A stretch of DNA of 64,000 nt from contig CM022370.1 of assembly GCA_011800155.1 (NCBI GenBank), positions 682,001 to 746,000 of the forward strand, in the 5' to 3' direction. How positions within the stretch are numbered: position 1 is the first letter of the stretch; each line of letters begins with the position of its first letter. Positions 1 through 12,235 of this stretch are shown here, piece by piece. This stretch comes from Flammulina velutipes. Its lineage: Eukaryota; Basidiomycota; Agaricomycetes; Agaricales; Physalacriaceae. The translations under genes and the position numbers were made by a program. Below the pieces are notes generated by a model that was given only the letters and a program-made list of their open reading frames with translations, was not told the DNA's origin and did not search any database.

Positions 1-2083
1 GGTGTCCCTGATACCATCCATACTCTGCAAATGGCTGGCATCAAGGTGAGCATCCTTGTCTACTGAGAGGCAGGCGACATTAACGCCCCTTAGGTCTGGG
101 TACTGACAGGCGATCGTCAAGAGACTGCTATCAACATCGGCATGTCTTGTCGTTTAATCTCAGAGTCTATGAATATGGTAGGTGACCTGTGAATGTATGA
201 ATGACTGATTCCCTAATTTTAGATATAGGTAATCGTCAACGAGGATAACGCCAAAGATACGGAAGAATTTCTTAGCAAAAGACTTGCTGCTATCAAGAAT
301 CAGCGTAGCACGGGAGAACTCGAGGATTTAGCCCTAATCATCGGTATGACATCGCTTTATAGTATGGAATCAGACACTAACTGTCCATGCGCAGACGGTA
401 AAAGCTTGACATTCGCTTTGGAGAAACCTGTATCAAAAATATTACTGGAGCTTGCTATCATGTGCAAGGCGGTGATTTGCTGTAGGTTTCTTGTGTTTAT
501 ATGGTCAATCTCGGTTCTAAATTCGTCACTAGGCCGTGTGTCACCGTTGCAAAAAGCGCTGGTCGTGAAGCTGGTAAAGAAGAACCAAAAGTCTATTCTT
601 CTGGCCATCGGCGACGGTGCCAACGATGTCAGTATGATTCAAGCCGCACATGTGGGAGTTGGGATATCTGGTGTCGAGGTAATAACTAACCATACAAATT
701 CGTCGAAGCCTTTCTTACCATTTCTTGCAGGGTCTCCAAGCTGCTCGTTCTGCGGATGTTGCAATTTCTCAATTCCGATTCCTGAAAAAACTGCTGCTCG
801 TTCACGGAGCCTGGAGTTATCGCCGACTGTCTAAACTCATTCTTTGTACGTCGCTTTGAAATACTTGTTCCCCGAGTACTCACTTTTTGTCAGTCTCGTT
901 CTACAAGAATATCGTTCTTTACATGACACAATTCTGGGTATGTGTTTGCTGTTTGTCTCGAAAGTTCGCATCTCTAACCACCCGAAATTTCTAGTACTCC
1001 TTCTTCAACAACTTTTCCGGTCAAGTCGCCTATGAATCGTGGACGCTGTCCCTCTACAACGTCGTGTTCACTGTGCTCCCTCCACTCGTCGTCGGCATAT
1101 TCGATCAGTTTGTATCAGCACGAATATTGGATCGGTATCCCCAACTATACATCCTGGGCCAGAAAAATGAATTCTTCACCAAGACTTCATTTTGGCTGTG
1201 GGTAGTCAATGCTTTATACCACAGTCTCGTGAGTGACTTAATTGACTTTCTCTCGTGCATCGGCTAATTGATCATACCAGATCTTATTTGGGTTCTCCAT
1301 CGTCCTCTGGTGGGGTGATCTCAAGCAAACAGATGGATTGGATACTGGGCATTGGTTCTGGGGAACGACGTTGTACCTGGCTGTCCTGTTGACAGTCCTC
1401 GGTAAAGCGGCGTTAATATCTGAGTAAGTGCGTCTTTCGTGGTGCGGGCTATTCTGACCATAATTACAGTCTTTGGACCAAGTACACTGTTGCAGGTAAT
1501 TCTGATCGTTTCTGAACAGGTTCTATGTGTACTCATCACTTCATCAGCAATACCTGGATCCTTCGTCTTCACGATGATCTTCCTACCACTCTACGCATGG
1601 ATTACGCCCATGATCGGTTTCTCGACTGAGTACGCTGGAATTGTTCCGCGGTTGTGGACGAATGGCATATTCTATTTTGTCCTCCTGATGATCCCAATTT
1701 TCTGCCTCAGCAGGGACTTTGCTTGGAAATAGTACGTATTCCTGCGCTGTTAAAAACTTTGGTTGTGACTAACTTGACATTAGCTATCGGAGAACGTACA
1801 TGCCTTCGTCGTACCATATCGCACAGGAGCTCCAGAAGTACAATATACCAGATTACCGACCAAGACAAGAACAGTCAGTCTCTCCCTCCCTGGCGCCCTT
1901 CCCTGCACTAACATTTCCTCAAGGTTCCAAAAGGCGATCAAGAAGGTCCGGGCCACGCAACGTATGCGGCGGAATCGCGGTTTCGCCTTCACTCAGACGG
2001 AGACTGGCGGGAAGCAGGATCAAGCCAAACTGATTCGAGCTTACGACACGTCCAAGTCGGACTCAAAACCGACTGGATACTGA
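1..2083 (+). CDS. P4-type phospholipid flippase (Drs2-like), 3' part
   Basis: This is the C-terminal part of a P-type ATPase of the aminophospholipid-flippase class; the gene continues left of the window. The frame is open from base 1 and contains the hinge motif [11 protein letters not shown] and upstream VLTGDR. After these come about six hydrophobic segments, beginning with the stretch around [14 protein letters not shown], as in the M5-M10 membrane block. The phosphorylation site DKTGT lies outside the window. Several short introns are clear, for example 46-93 and one splitting I-C-C-R before [10 protein letters not shown]4 ATPases move phosphatidylserine or phosphatidylethanolamine to the cytosolic leaflet of Golgi and plasma membranes with a CDC50 partner. 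The tail is basic and ends SKPTGY. The Drs2 subgroup is likely but not proven against Dnf types. Confidence 0.9.
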
Positions 2084-2880
2084 TCTGTGATTGCTGGGAT
2101 GGGACATTGTACTTTAGTTGTTCGTAGATATCATTCTGTGCGTATTTTAGCTTATCCCCTTGCTCGTCGTGCAATAGTATCAGTATCGTGTAAACATCCT
2201 CGTCTCTAGCCCCGGAGGCTGTTTCCTGATCAGCCGCTTTTCAATGGATCGTTGTTGGGATCAGTCGCATCGACATGATGCAGATACAGCGCGTAGGAAA
2301 CGGCGTCATCCGGGATTACCCCACGACGATCGTTCGCCACAGTTCGCCACAGAGAGATGGCTCTTACAGGTCGCTGCAAGTTGGACTGATGCAACCAACT
2401 GGATCACGTACGTTGCGACTGCGGCTGTCGAGTGGAACATGCCAATTGTATACGTACACTAGCCTCAGTTGCATGTGAGGTGAGATGGAAATACACGGTA
2501 GTTACGAGAGGAATGGTGTGAGGTCGACAGTACGACAAGGAGACCAAAAAGAACAGTGTGGCGTAGGAAGCTGCGCATGCGATCGAGCGGTCAGAAATTT
2601 TTTTATTTTGGTTGATTTTATGAGCTGATCGGCAAAGGCTTGGCGCCTGTCTGGCCTTGTTCTGGCCAGAACTGGAAGGGTGTTTGGCAACACGTTGATG
2701 CCCTAATAAGGACCTTGACAACAAAGGAAGATCATGATATACTGACACCCATCCGCTGCTGTGTAAGTTAACCTTGCCTCTGCTTATCACCTATTGCTTT
2801 CTTTTGGGCTGGCTCTCACTTTCCTTACTTTCAAGCACTCTTTTAATACTCTCCAAAGCGTCGGGAACGCATTCAACTAG
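2084..2880. other. Intergenic, flippase 3' end to NoxR promoter
   Basis: About 800 bp between two genes on the same strand. Short open frames on both strands have no codon pattern or motif I would accept as a gene. The stretch before 2880 is pyrimidine-rich, as expected of a fungal leader. Confidence 0.5.
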
Positions 2881-4897
2881 ATGTCTCTCAAAGCAGAATT
2901 GGAAACATGGGCAGCAGCGCTCAAAGCATACGACGACGAGGATTTCGATAGATCCCTGGACTTGTTCTCTGTGCGTTTTCCAGTCTGCTATCATCTCTAT
3001 CTCCTTCTGAAATAGACACGACAGCGTATAGCGGATTCCTCGAAAATCCTCACAAACATGGGTCTTATTTATGCCACCCTTGGCGAGCACGAAGCGGCGG
3101 TCGAGAAGTTCATTGAGGCTACCTCACTAGACAGCTACCTGGCAGTGGCGTGCGTTTTCATCCGATGCCCATTTGCTTCCTCTCACCTCTTTCCAGGTAC
3201 TTTCAGTGTGGCGTCTCCAACTTCCTCCTCACACGATATGACTTGGCATACAAAGATTTCGAAGAGGCATTGCTCTATCTACGGGGCAATCAGGCTATGT
3301 GTGTCATGTTTCTTATCTGGCGAACATTCGCTCATTCCACTTTCCAGCAATTATGAACAACTTGGCCTCAAATTCCGACTCTTTTCAGCCGAAGTCTTGT
3401 TCAACAAGGGTCTCTCTCAAATCTACATGGGTCGACTAGAAGCTGGACTTGCCGACATGAAAGAAGCAACGCGCGATAAGGCAACAGAGGAACACAATGT
3501 CATTGACGATGCAATCCAAGATGGTGGCGAAGGATACACCGTCTTTAGTATCGTACGTGATAGATCAACATTCTAGTGTCACGACTCTGACTCTTTCCCA
3601 GCCTGTCGGCGTACTCTATCGCCCTTCAGAAAAGAAACTGAAGAATGCAAATGCAAAGGATTACATGGGGAAAGCGGTACTGCCAAGCTCCCTTTACGTG
3701 TTCTCTATTTCAACTTACGCCGTGTAGAAACTCATCGCTGCCAGCGATCCAGGCGATGCCTTCACTACATTCACAGGCGTCACTCGTTTGAAGCAGGGCA
3801 TATCACCTCAAGGCGTTTTCATTGATTCGCCTGGCCTCAATCGCGCGGTAACCGCACCACCTACCAATTCTCTTCTGCCGAGTGTGTTACTTTTCCCGTT
3901 ATCGCTCACTTTTGCTGATGGTTGCGTTTTGTAGAGCCTGACGACATGGGTGGGCTTCCAAACCTTGCACGCTCTAAGACGACCTTGAATGTCCCCTCCA
4001 ACGCTCGGGAATTGACGAGCCCCGGCCCACCCGCAGTCACCGTAACGAGAAGTAACACGACTATCAATGTCGGCCGTCCTCCTGCTCCTCCCAGTAGTAC
4101 CGGGCAGCCAATCCGTGGCCTCAGTATCCGGCGCCCAGGTGGTGGTGGCAGTGATCCGACAACTCCGGTTGACAGAACCGCCTCCCCTGCGGCGACTCCC
4201 CAACTCAAAGGTATGCGCGATCCTATAACAACGAACACCAACCTGAATTTATAGCCCAACAAACCGGTTCGCAGAACACGAGGATGACAGAATTCTATGA
4301 CAGTTACCTCGATTCTTACGCTGAAGCTCCATTGCCACCGCCTCCGCCTGCACCAGATCGTGTTGCTGCTTGGGCCAATAAGAGTGCCAACCCTCTTCAG
4401 AGATCTGGCTCCAGGAGCGCGCCGGCAAGCAATTACGCGCCGAGCTCATTTGGCGGTGGCTCAATGCGACGCAAGCTCACACGCAGAGGCACCTCTTCCC
4501 GCCAACAAAGGGTTGCAAGCGCCTACGAAGAGGAAGAGGAAGGCTACGTCAGTGGTGAATATGACGATGGACCATTCGAGCTCGTGAAGATTCGTGTGAA
4601 GGTTTGTTGGACTTGGGTACTTCGTTATTAACTCTCGCTGACCAACATTGCCTCAAGCTCCACTACGGCGATGAAGTCCGTGGTATGGCGTTGACACCAG
4701 AGACACCGTTCGATGAGTTCCTCGACAAAGTCACGACCAAGTTTGGAATCGCCCTGAACCTCAAGTTTAAGGACGAGGACGGTGGTAAGGTCTCGCTCCG
4801 TGATGATTCGGACTACGACCTTGCCATCGAAACTGCCCGCGAGAGCTCCAAGGGAAAACCCGAGGGCAAGCTTGAAATTTGGTGCACAGATATCTAA
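2881..4897 (+). CDS. noxR: NADPH oxidase regulator NoxR (p67phox-like), TPR and PB1 domains
   Basis: Regulatory subunit of fungal NADPH oxidases, working with Rac and NoxA/NoxB at growing tips. The start at 2881 gives MSLKAELETWAAALKAYDDE, a typical first TPR helix. TPR repeats follow (NMGLIYATLGEHEAAVEKF, AYFQCGVSNFLL, EVLFNKGLSQIYMGR), then the post-TPR segment GYTVFSIPVGVLYRP. A long Pro/Ser/Gly-rich linker comes next. The C-terminal PB1 domain (VKIRVKLHYGDEVRGM, then FKDEDGGKVSLRDDSDYDL) carries the acidic OPCA-type motif. About eight introns were placed by GT-AG consensus and frame. No SH3 domain is visible, unlike animal p67phox but as expected for fungal NoxR. One acceptor near 3935 is ambiguous by a few bases. 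Confidence 0.9.
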
Positions 4898-5254
4898 TTA
4901 TCTCCATCCCTCTTATGCATTTTCTCTCTCTCGGGCTTCAGATTTGTATGTACTTATCGCCACCTTCTTTCACTACTATCGTCATCCTACCATCGCTTGC
5001 TCAATGCTGACTAGCAACAACTGTATCTTACCCAACACACGCATATTTTTGCGTCATCTGTTCGTATAATAGTCCTACTATTCTCAAATCGTTCTGGACA
5101 TTTCTGTTGGAAAGGTGTACTGTAAATCCGGTGTACATATGCCGCTGCGCCACACGAGCGACTCGTCCGCTTATGTCCCAGTCAACAAACAGGTAAGACG
5201 ACGTACATCCTGTTATGGTGCATTCTGCCGCTGGCAGTCTCAGAAAAAATCCTA
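4898..5254. other. Convergent 3' intergenic region
   Basis: Shared 3' region between NoxR and the MYND gene, which are transcribed towards each other. AT-rich and T-rich stretches fit 3' untranslated and polyadenylation regions. No gene seen. Confidence 0.5.
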
Positions 5255-7284
5255 TCATTGGGGCTCTCCACCTATCGCGAAACGCATAGCAGTTTCGTGC
5301 ATCATCTTGCCAAGTTCTTGATTCCACGAAGTTTCGTATTTTGGCGCCTGGCCCTGCGCCACAGCGGGAGAGTAGGCGATGCCTCCGGTATGGAGTGGGC
5401 CAAAGGGATAGCAGAGACACGCCTCCTCTGGCTGGTACCCCGCTGGTAGTATGCGACAGACTGGTTTCCCGTGCCCCAGCTTGATATTACGCATCATCTC
5501 AGAAAACCCGTCTACGTGAGAGTAGTCCCGCACTTGCACAAGCTTCGTTTTCGGTACTGGGAGAGTGAAGTCCATGTAGATCATGAGAGACGTCTGCAAG
5601 CTTGTGGATAGAGGACGTAGTGTTTCTCGCAAGATAAAGTCGAACATGTAGAGGTCTAGGGAAGATCGGAAGCGGGACATGCTGGCTGGGGAGGGCTGTC
5701 ACCACCGTGTCAATGCTGTCATAAAAACCTTACGCACATTTGAGAGTCGCTCGGATTGACGCGCATCCAATCTCATCGCGATGTCGTGGCCAGTCCGCTT
5801 TTTGGCAGGCGTGAGAACAATAAAAGTACATGCCACAGCCTGAACAGGTTTTGAGGGAGAACGCTGTTGTGCGAAGATTGGGACACTGATGTGGAAGATT
5901 AGGTCAATGATACTCATTCGGTGGCGAAGTCACTTACATCGAGATGGTCACATATGGTGGATGGGGTTCCTTTGAAGATTTCCCGTATCTGTTCCATCTG
6001 CTCCATCCGCTGCTGATAGCTTTGCCACGAAGAGGCCAGTTTAGATTTCTGGGCAGAGGGATGGACGTTGAGATTGGGGAGGCATTGTTGCAAGCGGTTG
6101 TGCTCGCGTCGGGCAGACCTGAAGGTAGAATAGTACGTGAGGTATGGCGTGGAAAGGTCTATGAGAGACGATAGCATCTCCATGTGGCGTTGGCGCAAAG
6201 GTCCACTGTCGTTCCCAGGAATGAACCGGAAAAAGGAGAACATGCTAGTCATCGCCTTCGAGTCGTAGATATACTTCACGTTGTGGTGGCCGAAACAGTG
6301 TATGATCTGCTTGAGGTGATATGAGATCGTGGCCAGGCAAGTCACGGCAACGGCAGCAAATGGAGTACCAATCCCGTCAACCACGTCCATCACAGACGTA
6401 CCAGGTTCCATATGCCTGAGCAGTTTGGAACGCATGAATTTCACCACAAATTCACACGTCCAGCGCATGTGCTCACGTTCCATGAGCAAGTCCATGATCG
6501 TCCTCTGCGATATGACATGGAACATGGCAAGGTAGGTCCTGTCCATCGCATAAACACAATTTTTGACGTCTGTGACGGCGGTCAAGGTTTCCAGGTCACT
6601 GATCATGGGGATGGTTAGCAGCTGGAAGGTAGAGACAAATGTCTCGTGCTCCTCCTTTAACTGCTTAAGAATATCCTGGCACCAGGCGGTATCCCTTTTA
6701 TACGAGAAGAGGCTAGCGATCATACTGAAGCAGGATACGAGGATCGTGCGTTGCGATTTAATGAGAGGGGGACGAGAGGCAAGCCGGTGGAAGATGCTAA
6801 GTGCAGCATTGGAGACAAAAAAGCGTGTTGCGCCGTGGTGATATTGTTTGACAGACGCGTACGCTTCGTGTATTTCTTCCCAGTTCAAAAGATAGGCTAA
6901 GAGAGCAGCTATGGTTGTGCTGAAATCGTGCTGATAGAACTCGTCCTCCCTCCCGGGCGTGATGATTTCGTCGACAATGTACGTAGTCCAGGATGTGATG
7001 AAGGGAGCAAGGCCAGTCAAAAGCTTTGTTACATCCATGGCTTGGGCAACCCGAGATTGGCGCATCAATCCGAACCCGCAACTGTGGTTCAGAGCGCCGA
7101 GAGCGCTAAAAACAACGCTAAGGCTATCTTTGGGTTGATTCGATGGAATAGGGCGGCCGTAAGGGACCTGCTGAGTGTCGCTGAGTCGCCGGAGATACGC
7201 AGAGAATTTGAGGAAAGCGGCGCGACTTATGACGGCTCGCCTTCCCAGATCAAGAAGTTTGTCGTGGGGAATTATCCCTTCCAT
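5255..7284 (-). CDS. MYND-type zinc-finger protein
   Basis: Three exons on the minus strand (7284-5938, 5885-5734, 5681-5255) join to a protein of about 641 residues. The first 449 residues are a helical region I do not recognise. The second exon, read in the spliced frame, gives a MYND finger: CDHLDC, LKTCSGC, FYCSHAC, then QKADWPRHRDEIGC. This supplies the C-x4-C, C-x2-C, C-x3-C and H-x3-C ligands. The finger is hidden if exon 2 is read in its longest open frame. The C-terminal 140 residues (LMIYMDFTLPVPKTKLVQV) resemble the tail of mushroom MYND proteins. The frame is open upstream of 7284 but has no earlier ATG. MYND fingers bind proline-rich partners; the target is unknown. Confidence 0.8.
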
Positions 7285-7594
7285 TTCACCTTGAAACACT
7301 TCATGAGTACTGTTGAAAGCTTGATATGACAGTGTGTATAATCACCAGTAGACTAAGATTGTGATCATGAGAGTTTGTGAACTAGGCGATCGTGGTGATC
7401 GGCCAGCTCGATTGTTGTTCATCGATCATCAATGCATCAAACGCAAGTTCTGACGCAACGTACATTGTCAAGGTCTGGGTTAATACAGGTATGTGAATGC
7501 GAAAAGACGAAATATATATAGATCGTATGTAATGTTGAATGTGTGAGAAGACGTGCAGAAGAAATGAAGACGAAGGTACACGTGTCAATAGATA
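7285..7594. other. Intergenic between MYND and F-box genes
   Basis: About 310 bp holding the MYND gene promoter and the 3' end of the F-box gene, both on the minus strand. No feature stands out. Confidence 0.4.
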
Positions 7595-8658
7595 TCACAA
7601 ACACATCCCGTTGTTGACGATTTCAGGACGCGTATCTCCGAGGTGCCACACCTCGTACGCCTGGCAGAACGCCTGCAACGGCCAATAAACGGGCAAGGCG
7701 ACAAGCACGCGTTTGAGAGTCTTTGCCCCGGCAAAGAGTTTAGCGATAGTCGCCGAGTCTCCCAGCGGGATGGGACTCATCGATGACCCCCATTGTGACG
7801 ACAGTTTCAGCTCCTCCAGGCGTGGAAGCTGGCAGACGTAGCCCAGGTCGTCAGGCTGCAAGTCGTTCGTCAACACCGATACTAGGTTACCATGGCACGC
7901 AAACTTACCTGGACGCCAAACAATTCAAGGCTTGTGACATTGCTGAGATACTCAGCCACAAGTCCGAGTGGGTGGCGATGGAAGTGACCGCCGAGCCGAA
8001 TACTCTCCAGTCCACGGAATGCATCCGCCAATACGGACACGTCCGGATTCTTCTCGTCCTTATCGGTGGATATCCAGTGAAGATTTTTCACGCGACGCCC
8101 TGGCAGTAATGCGTTGATTGTAGCCAAATCACCGCTGACGGTCGAAAGCTCATGTAGCGCGTCCAATGCGATAGGCTCGTGTTCTGGAGTTAAGTGGACA
8201 TTGAGCAGGGTCTTCAGACCAGGCTGCTGAGCGAGGAAACGAGGTAGCTCTGGTGATGTGGCTAACCAGTCGATGTGCTCCAATTGGAAAGGGGAGTTGA
8301 GCGGCAGATGCGCCTCTTGGCATTCACCAACTCCGCGAAAGACAAGGGTTTTGAGACTGGGTAAACCATGGAGTGCGGTCGATAACAGAGTGTAGAAATT
8401 ATGGCCTGCGGGTATGTGGGTCCGCAGTATGATATGCAGATGTCGCACAAGTCGGGCAACGCGAGGACACGCGATGAGATGTTCAAAGACGCGTATGTAG
8501 CTGTCAGTCTCGAAGATGTTGGAGATGGTGTCATATAAAGCACGCTCCGCCTCAAAGTTGATGACTTGGGAGGTCAATGCCAAAGACAAGAGCGTTTTTC
8601 TGTCGGTGATGTTCTCGATGATGAGTCGGTAGAGCTCAATGGGTACTCTTGAAGCCAT
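7595..8658 (-). CDS. F-box protein with LRR-like C-terminal region
   Basis: Two exons (8658-7909 and 7855-7595) give about 336 residues. The start is taken at MASRVPIELYRL rather than the upstream GTG. The N-terminus is an F-box-like helix set (VPIELYRLIIENITDRKTLL, then ALTSQVINFEAERALYD). The rest shows irregular leucine-rich patterns (LPSLKTLVF, LESIRLGG, VTSLELFGV, LPRLEELKL), suggesting an LRR-type substrate-binding region. The 53 bp intron starts gtaagt and ends ttgcag, keeping frame. Such proteins are SCF ubiquitin-ligase adaptors and form large, fast-changing families in mushrooms. The substrate cannot be told. Confidence 0.78.
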
Positions 8659-9559
8659 GGTAAGCACTAAAAACCGTAAGTTTGACGAGGAGAGAGACGG
8701 CAGTCGCTCCTACCTGGGGGGAAAAGAAACAAGAGGGGCAAGGATCTGCGCAACCAAGAGGCCTTTTATACAATTGATCCATTTGAGACATTAGAGTTAC
8801 TTGGAAAACAATAAGAGTGAGGAGAAGACCGAAATTGCGTCCGGACCCTGCGACAAAGTGACGTACCGGTACATGTGCATCCTGCGCGCTGAGCTTTGAG
8901 CTGCCATGTCCATTCATCCGAAGCCTCACGGGAGTTCTTCTCCAGCCGCGAGAGCACTGTGACTTACCTATTGAGCAGGCGGATGTAAGGCAGCAGCGAG
9001 CATTCGCCGGATAGTCTGTCTGTGCGGTGCTCATGGGAGGCCGGAATACAGGGAGCAGTAGGGAGCAATCCTGTGAGTCAAGTCGAGTGTTGCCTGATGC
9101 GGTAAAGGGAGTCGCAAAGACAATTAGAACAATAAGCCAGTTGTATAAGGGTCGCCATCTAGATTTCGTTGCATACGAGGTCGCGGACTCGGAGCGTAGT
9201 CATATTGAAGCTGTAGCCGAAGATTATGATGACTTTGTATTCATTCTGGGGTGAGGCAAAGTCAATGGGAAAGTGACAATCAATTGAGCCGAGAAGACGG
9301 AAGCGTGGCGATCGGGTGTGATAGACAGCGTCCAGTGAACGTTCACGTCCAGCGTTCAATTTTTGGTGACCAAAGAAAGTGAAATTGAAGAGCACAGACA
9401 GCAGCCTCAGAATGCGTCGCTATGATGGTTAGGAGCAACTCGACTTGCTGACATCAGCATTGGCCCTTCCATCCGTCCATCACTACTCTCAATTCTCTTC
9501 GAGTCAAAAACTAGGTTGTCGCTGTTCATTCACCGTTCAACTTGAACAATCCTTTCAAC
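8659..9559. other. Intergenic, divergent promoters of F-box and TRP1
   Basis: About 900 bp between divergent genes. Open frames of up to 132 codons on the minus strand (8636-9034) have no recognisable content and start at non-ATG codons or overlap the F-box gene. I see no promoter element I would defend. Confidence 0.5.
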
Positions 9560-12235
9560 ATGGCCTCCTCATCGTCGCCGTCTCCGACGCTTCCAGCCAA
9601 GCTCGACAAGCAGCTCGATGTCCTCCTAATCGACAACTTTGATTCCTTCACTTGGAATCTCTATCAACAGCTATGCCTTCTGGGGGCAAAAGTCGAAGTC
9701 ATTCGCAACGACGAAATCACCGCTGATACTCTTCCCCTCATTAAATTGAACTCTCTCATAATATCTCCTGGGCCCGGCCATCCGCAGACGGATTCTGGGA
9801 TTTCGCGTGCCGCCATCGAGTACTTCTCCGGGAAGGTGCCCATCTTCGGCGTGTGTATGGGGCTTGAATGTCTAGTTGACGCACTGGGAGGCGAGATTGC
9901 GTGAGTTTTCTTAAACATTGAACTCATTATCGCTTCAACATCCATCAGTTATGCAGGAGAGATCATGCACGGCAAAGTCAGTCGTATTCGTCACGACGGT
10001 CGAGGTTGTTTCCAGGGCATCCAACAGGGCATCAAGTCGACGCGCTACCACTCTCTAAGCGCCGCCCACACTTCGTTACCCGATGACCTTGCCATCTCTG
10101 CCACGACTGAAGAATCTGGCGTTATAATGGGTGTCCGTCATCGCAAATACACCATAGAAGCCGTCCAATATCACCCCGAAAGTATCCTTAGTGAAGCTGG
10201 TGACACTCTAATGCGTAACTTCTTGGCACTTCGTGGGGGAACTTGGGATGAGAACCCAGAGGCCAAGGTCTTGGATACCTCCTTACCTCCCTTCATCGTC
10301 GAGACTGCGTCCAAAAACGGAGTAAAAAATTCTCACAGACTCCCTTCCATCCTCGAAAAAATCTATGCTCAACGGTTATCGGATGTTGCTCATGCCCAGG
10401 CGACCGCGGGAACCACTCTCGCAGATCTACGCACACTTCACTCCCTGAACATCGCGCCACCATCCATTCCCTTCGTTCAACGTCTCATTCAAGGCGTCAA
10501 AGGTCACCCAGCTCTCATCGCCGAGGTCAAGCGTGCATCTCCTTCCAAAGGCCCCATCTCCCTCACTACATCTCCTGCTAATCAAGCTTTGACTTATGCC
10601 CTCTCTGGCGCCAATGCAGTTTCTGTCCTCACAGAGCCAAAATGGTTCTTGGGAAGCTTGCAGGATATGCTCCATGCACGTCTAAGCGTTGGAAACCTTC
10701 CCAATCGGCCCGCAATCCTCCGCAAAGATTTTATCCTCAGTCGATATCAAGTGCTCGAATCGCGTATCTGGGGTGCGGACACCCTCCTCCTCATAGTGGC
10801 CATGCTGCCAGAACCGCTGCTCAGAGATCTATACAAGTACAGTGTCGAGCTTGGAATGGAACCCCTCGTGGAAGTAAACAATGTCAAGGAGATGGAGTTG
10901 GCTCTTTCGCTCAACGCAAAAGCCATTGGCATCAACAACCGCAACCTCCACGACTTCAAGGTGGACATGGATACAACCACTCGTTTACTGGATATGGCGA
11001 AGGGACATGATGTCGTTATCTGTGCCCTTAGCGGTATCTCCAACGCTACAGAGGTGAACAAGTACGCATCTCAAGGCGTTGGTGCCGTTCTCATTGGAGA
11101 GAGCTTGATGCGGGCGAAGGATCCTTCCGCGTTCATCCGTCAGCTCTTTACTCTTCCTCCTCAACCTACTCTACAACCTCCTTCCTGGTGTTCTTCGCCT
11201 CCCCTTGTCAAGATCTGTGGAATTCGTTCAACCGAGGAAGCGTTGGTCATTGCCGAAGCTGGTGCGGATATGCTGGGGTTGATGTTTGTTGAGAAATCGA
11301 AGCGCTTCGTTCCACTGGATACTGCTCGTCAGATCAGCGAGTGTATACGATCTCTGAGATTCTCCAGCAATACCACTTATCCGGCCTTGGCAGATGAATC
11401 ACTCAACACACCTTGGTTCACTTCTCACGCCAATCGCTTAACGTCGACAACGTCCATCACCCCTCTTCTCGTCGGTGTCTTCCAAGATCAATCTTTGGCT
11501 ACCATTCTGCATGCGGTGGCGCACTGTCAGTTGGACGTTGTGCAACTCCACGGCTCTGAACCTGTCGAATGGGCGCAACATATCCCTGTTCCCGTCATCA
11601 AAGTTTTCCATCTCAGTGGTACTACGGGCGTAGATGGCATCACTCGTGGTGGTGCACATCAGTTCATCTTACTGGACAGCGTGCGAGAAGATGGAAGTGG
11701 CGTGAGCGGTGGATCTGGGAAAGTGGTAGATTTGGTGTTCGCAAAGAGTGTTGTGGATGCGGGCGAGATCGTGCTGGATGGAGGCGCGTCTTACAAAGGG
11801 AACGAGGCTCCGCCGGTTGTACAGGAGACGAGCGATGTTGCAGAGGAGGCGACTACTCCCGAAGCTGAACAACTGCCTCAGGAAGCATCTCCAGCTACGA
11901 CTCCGGAGAAACCTGAGGCATCTATAGAACCTGCTGCACAGCCCTCGGATTCGGCGCAGTCTGACGCAGGATTAGTCAACGGGAATAAGAAGCAGGTCAA
12001 TGGGACGACGACGCCACCCAAATACCCTCTTCCCATCATCCTTGCGGGTGGGCTCACGCCGGAAAATGTTGCGGGCGCTATCGAGCAGGTTCACCCTTGG
12101 GCTGTGGATGTGAGCGGTGGGGTGGAACTTGAGGATGGAAGTGGGAAGGATCTTCATAAAGTTCTGGCGTTTATCGCTAATGTGAAGGGGAAGGGGAAGA
12201 CCGTTGTGACCACGGAATCTGAAGGGGATGATTAA
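9560..12235 (+). CDS. TRP1: Trifunctional tryptophan biosynthesis protein: GATase, IGPS, PRAI
   Basis: Two exons (9560-9900, 9949-12235) encode about 875 residues. Domain 1 is the anthranilate synthase glutamine amidotransferase ([26 protein letters not shown], nucleophile in [13 protein letters not shown]). Domain 2 is indole-3-glycerol-phosphate synthase ([36 protein letters not shown]). Domain 3 is phosphoribosylanthranilate isomerase ([34 protein letters not shown]-type segment [12 protein letters not shown]). This G-C-F order is typical of higher fungi. The start is the ATG in ACATGGCC; a TTG-started extension was ignored. An acidic Pro/Thr/Glu-rich insert of roughly 75 residues (about 728-805) interrupts the isomerase domain before its last phosphate-binding strand. 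Chorismate binding is supplied by a separate TrpE. Confidence 0.96.

Noticed and set aside
8636..9034. 132-codon minus-strand frame before the F-box gene
   Set aside because: It overlaps the F-box start and has low-quality composition with no motif; probably promoter sequence.
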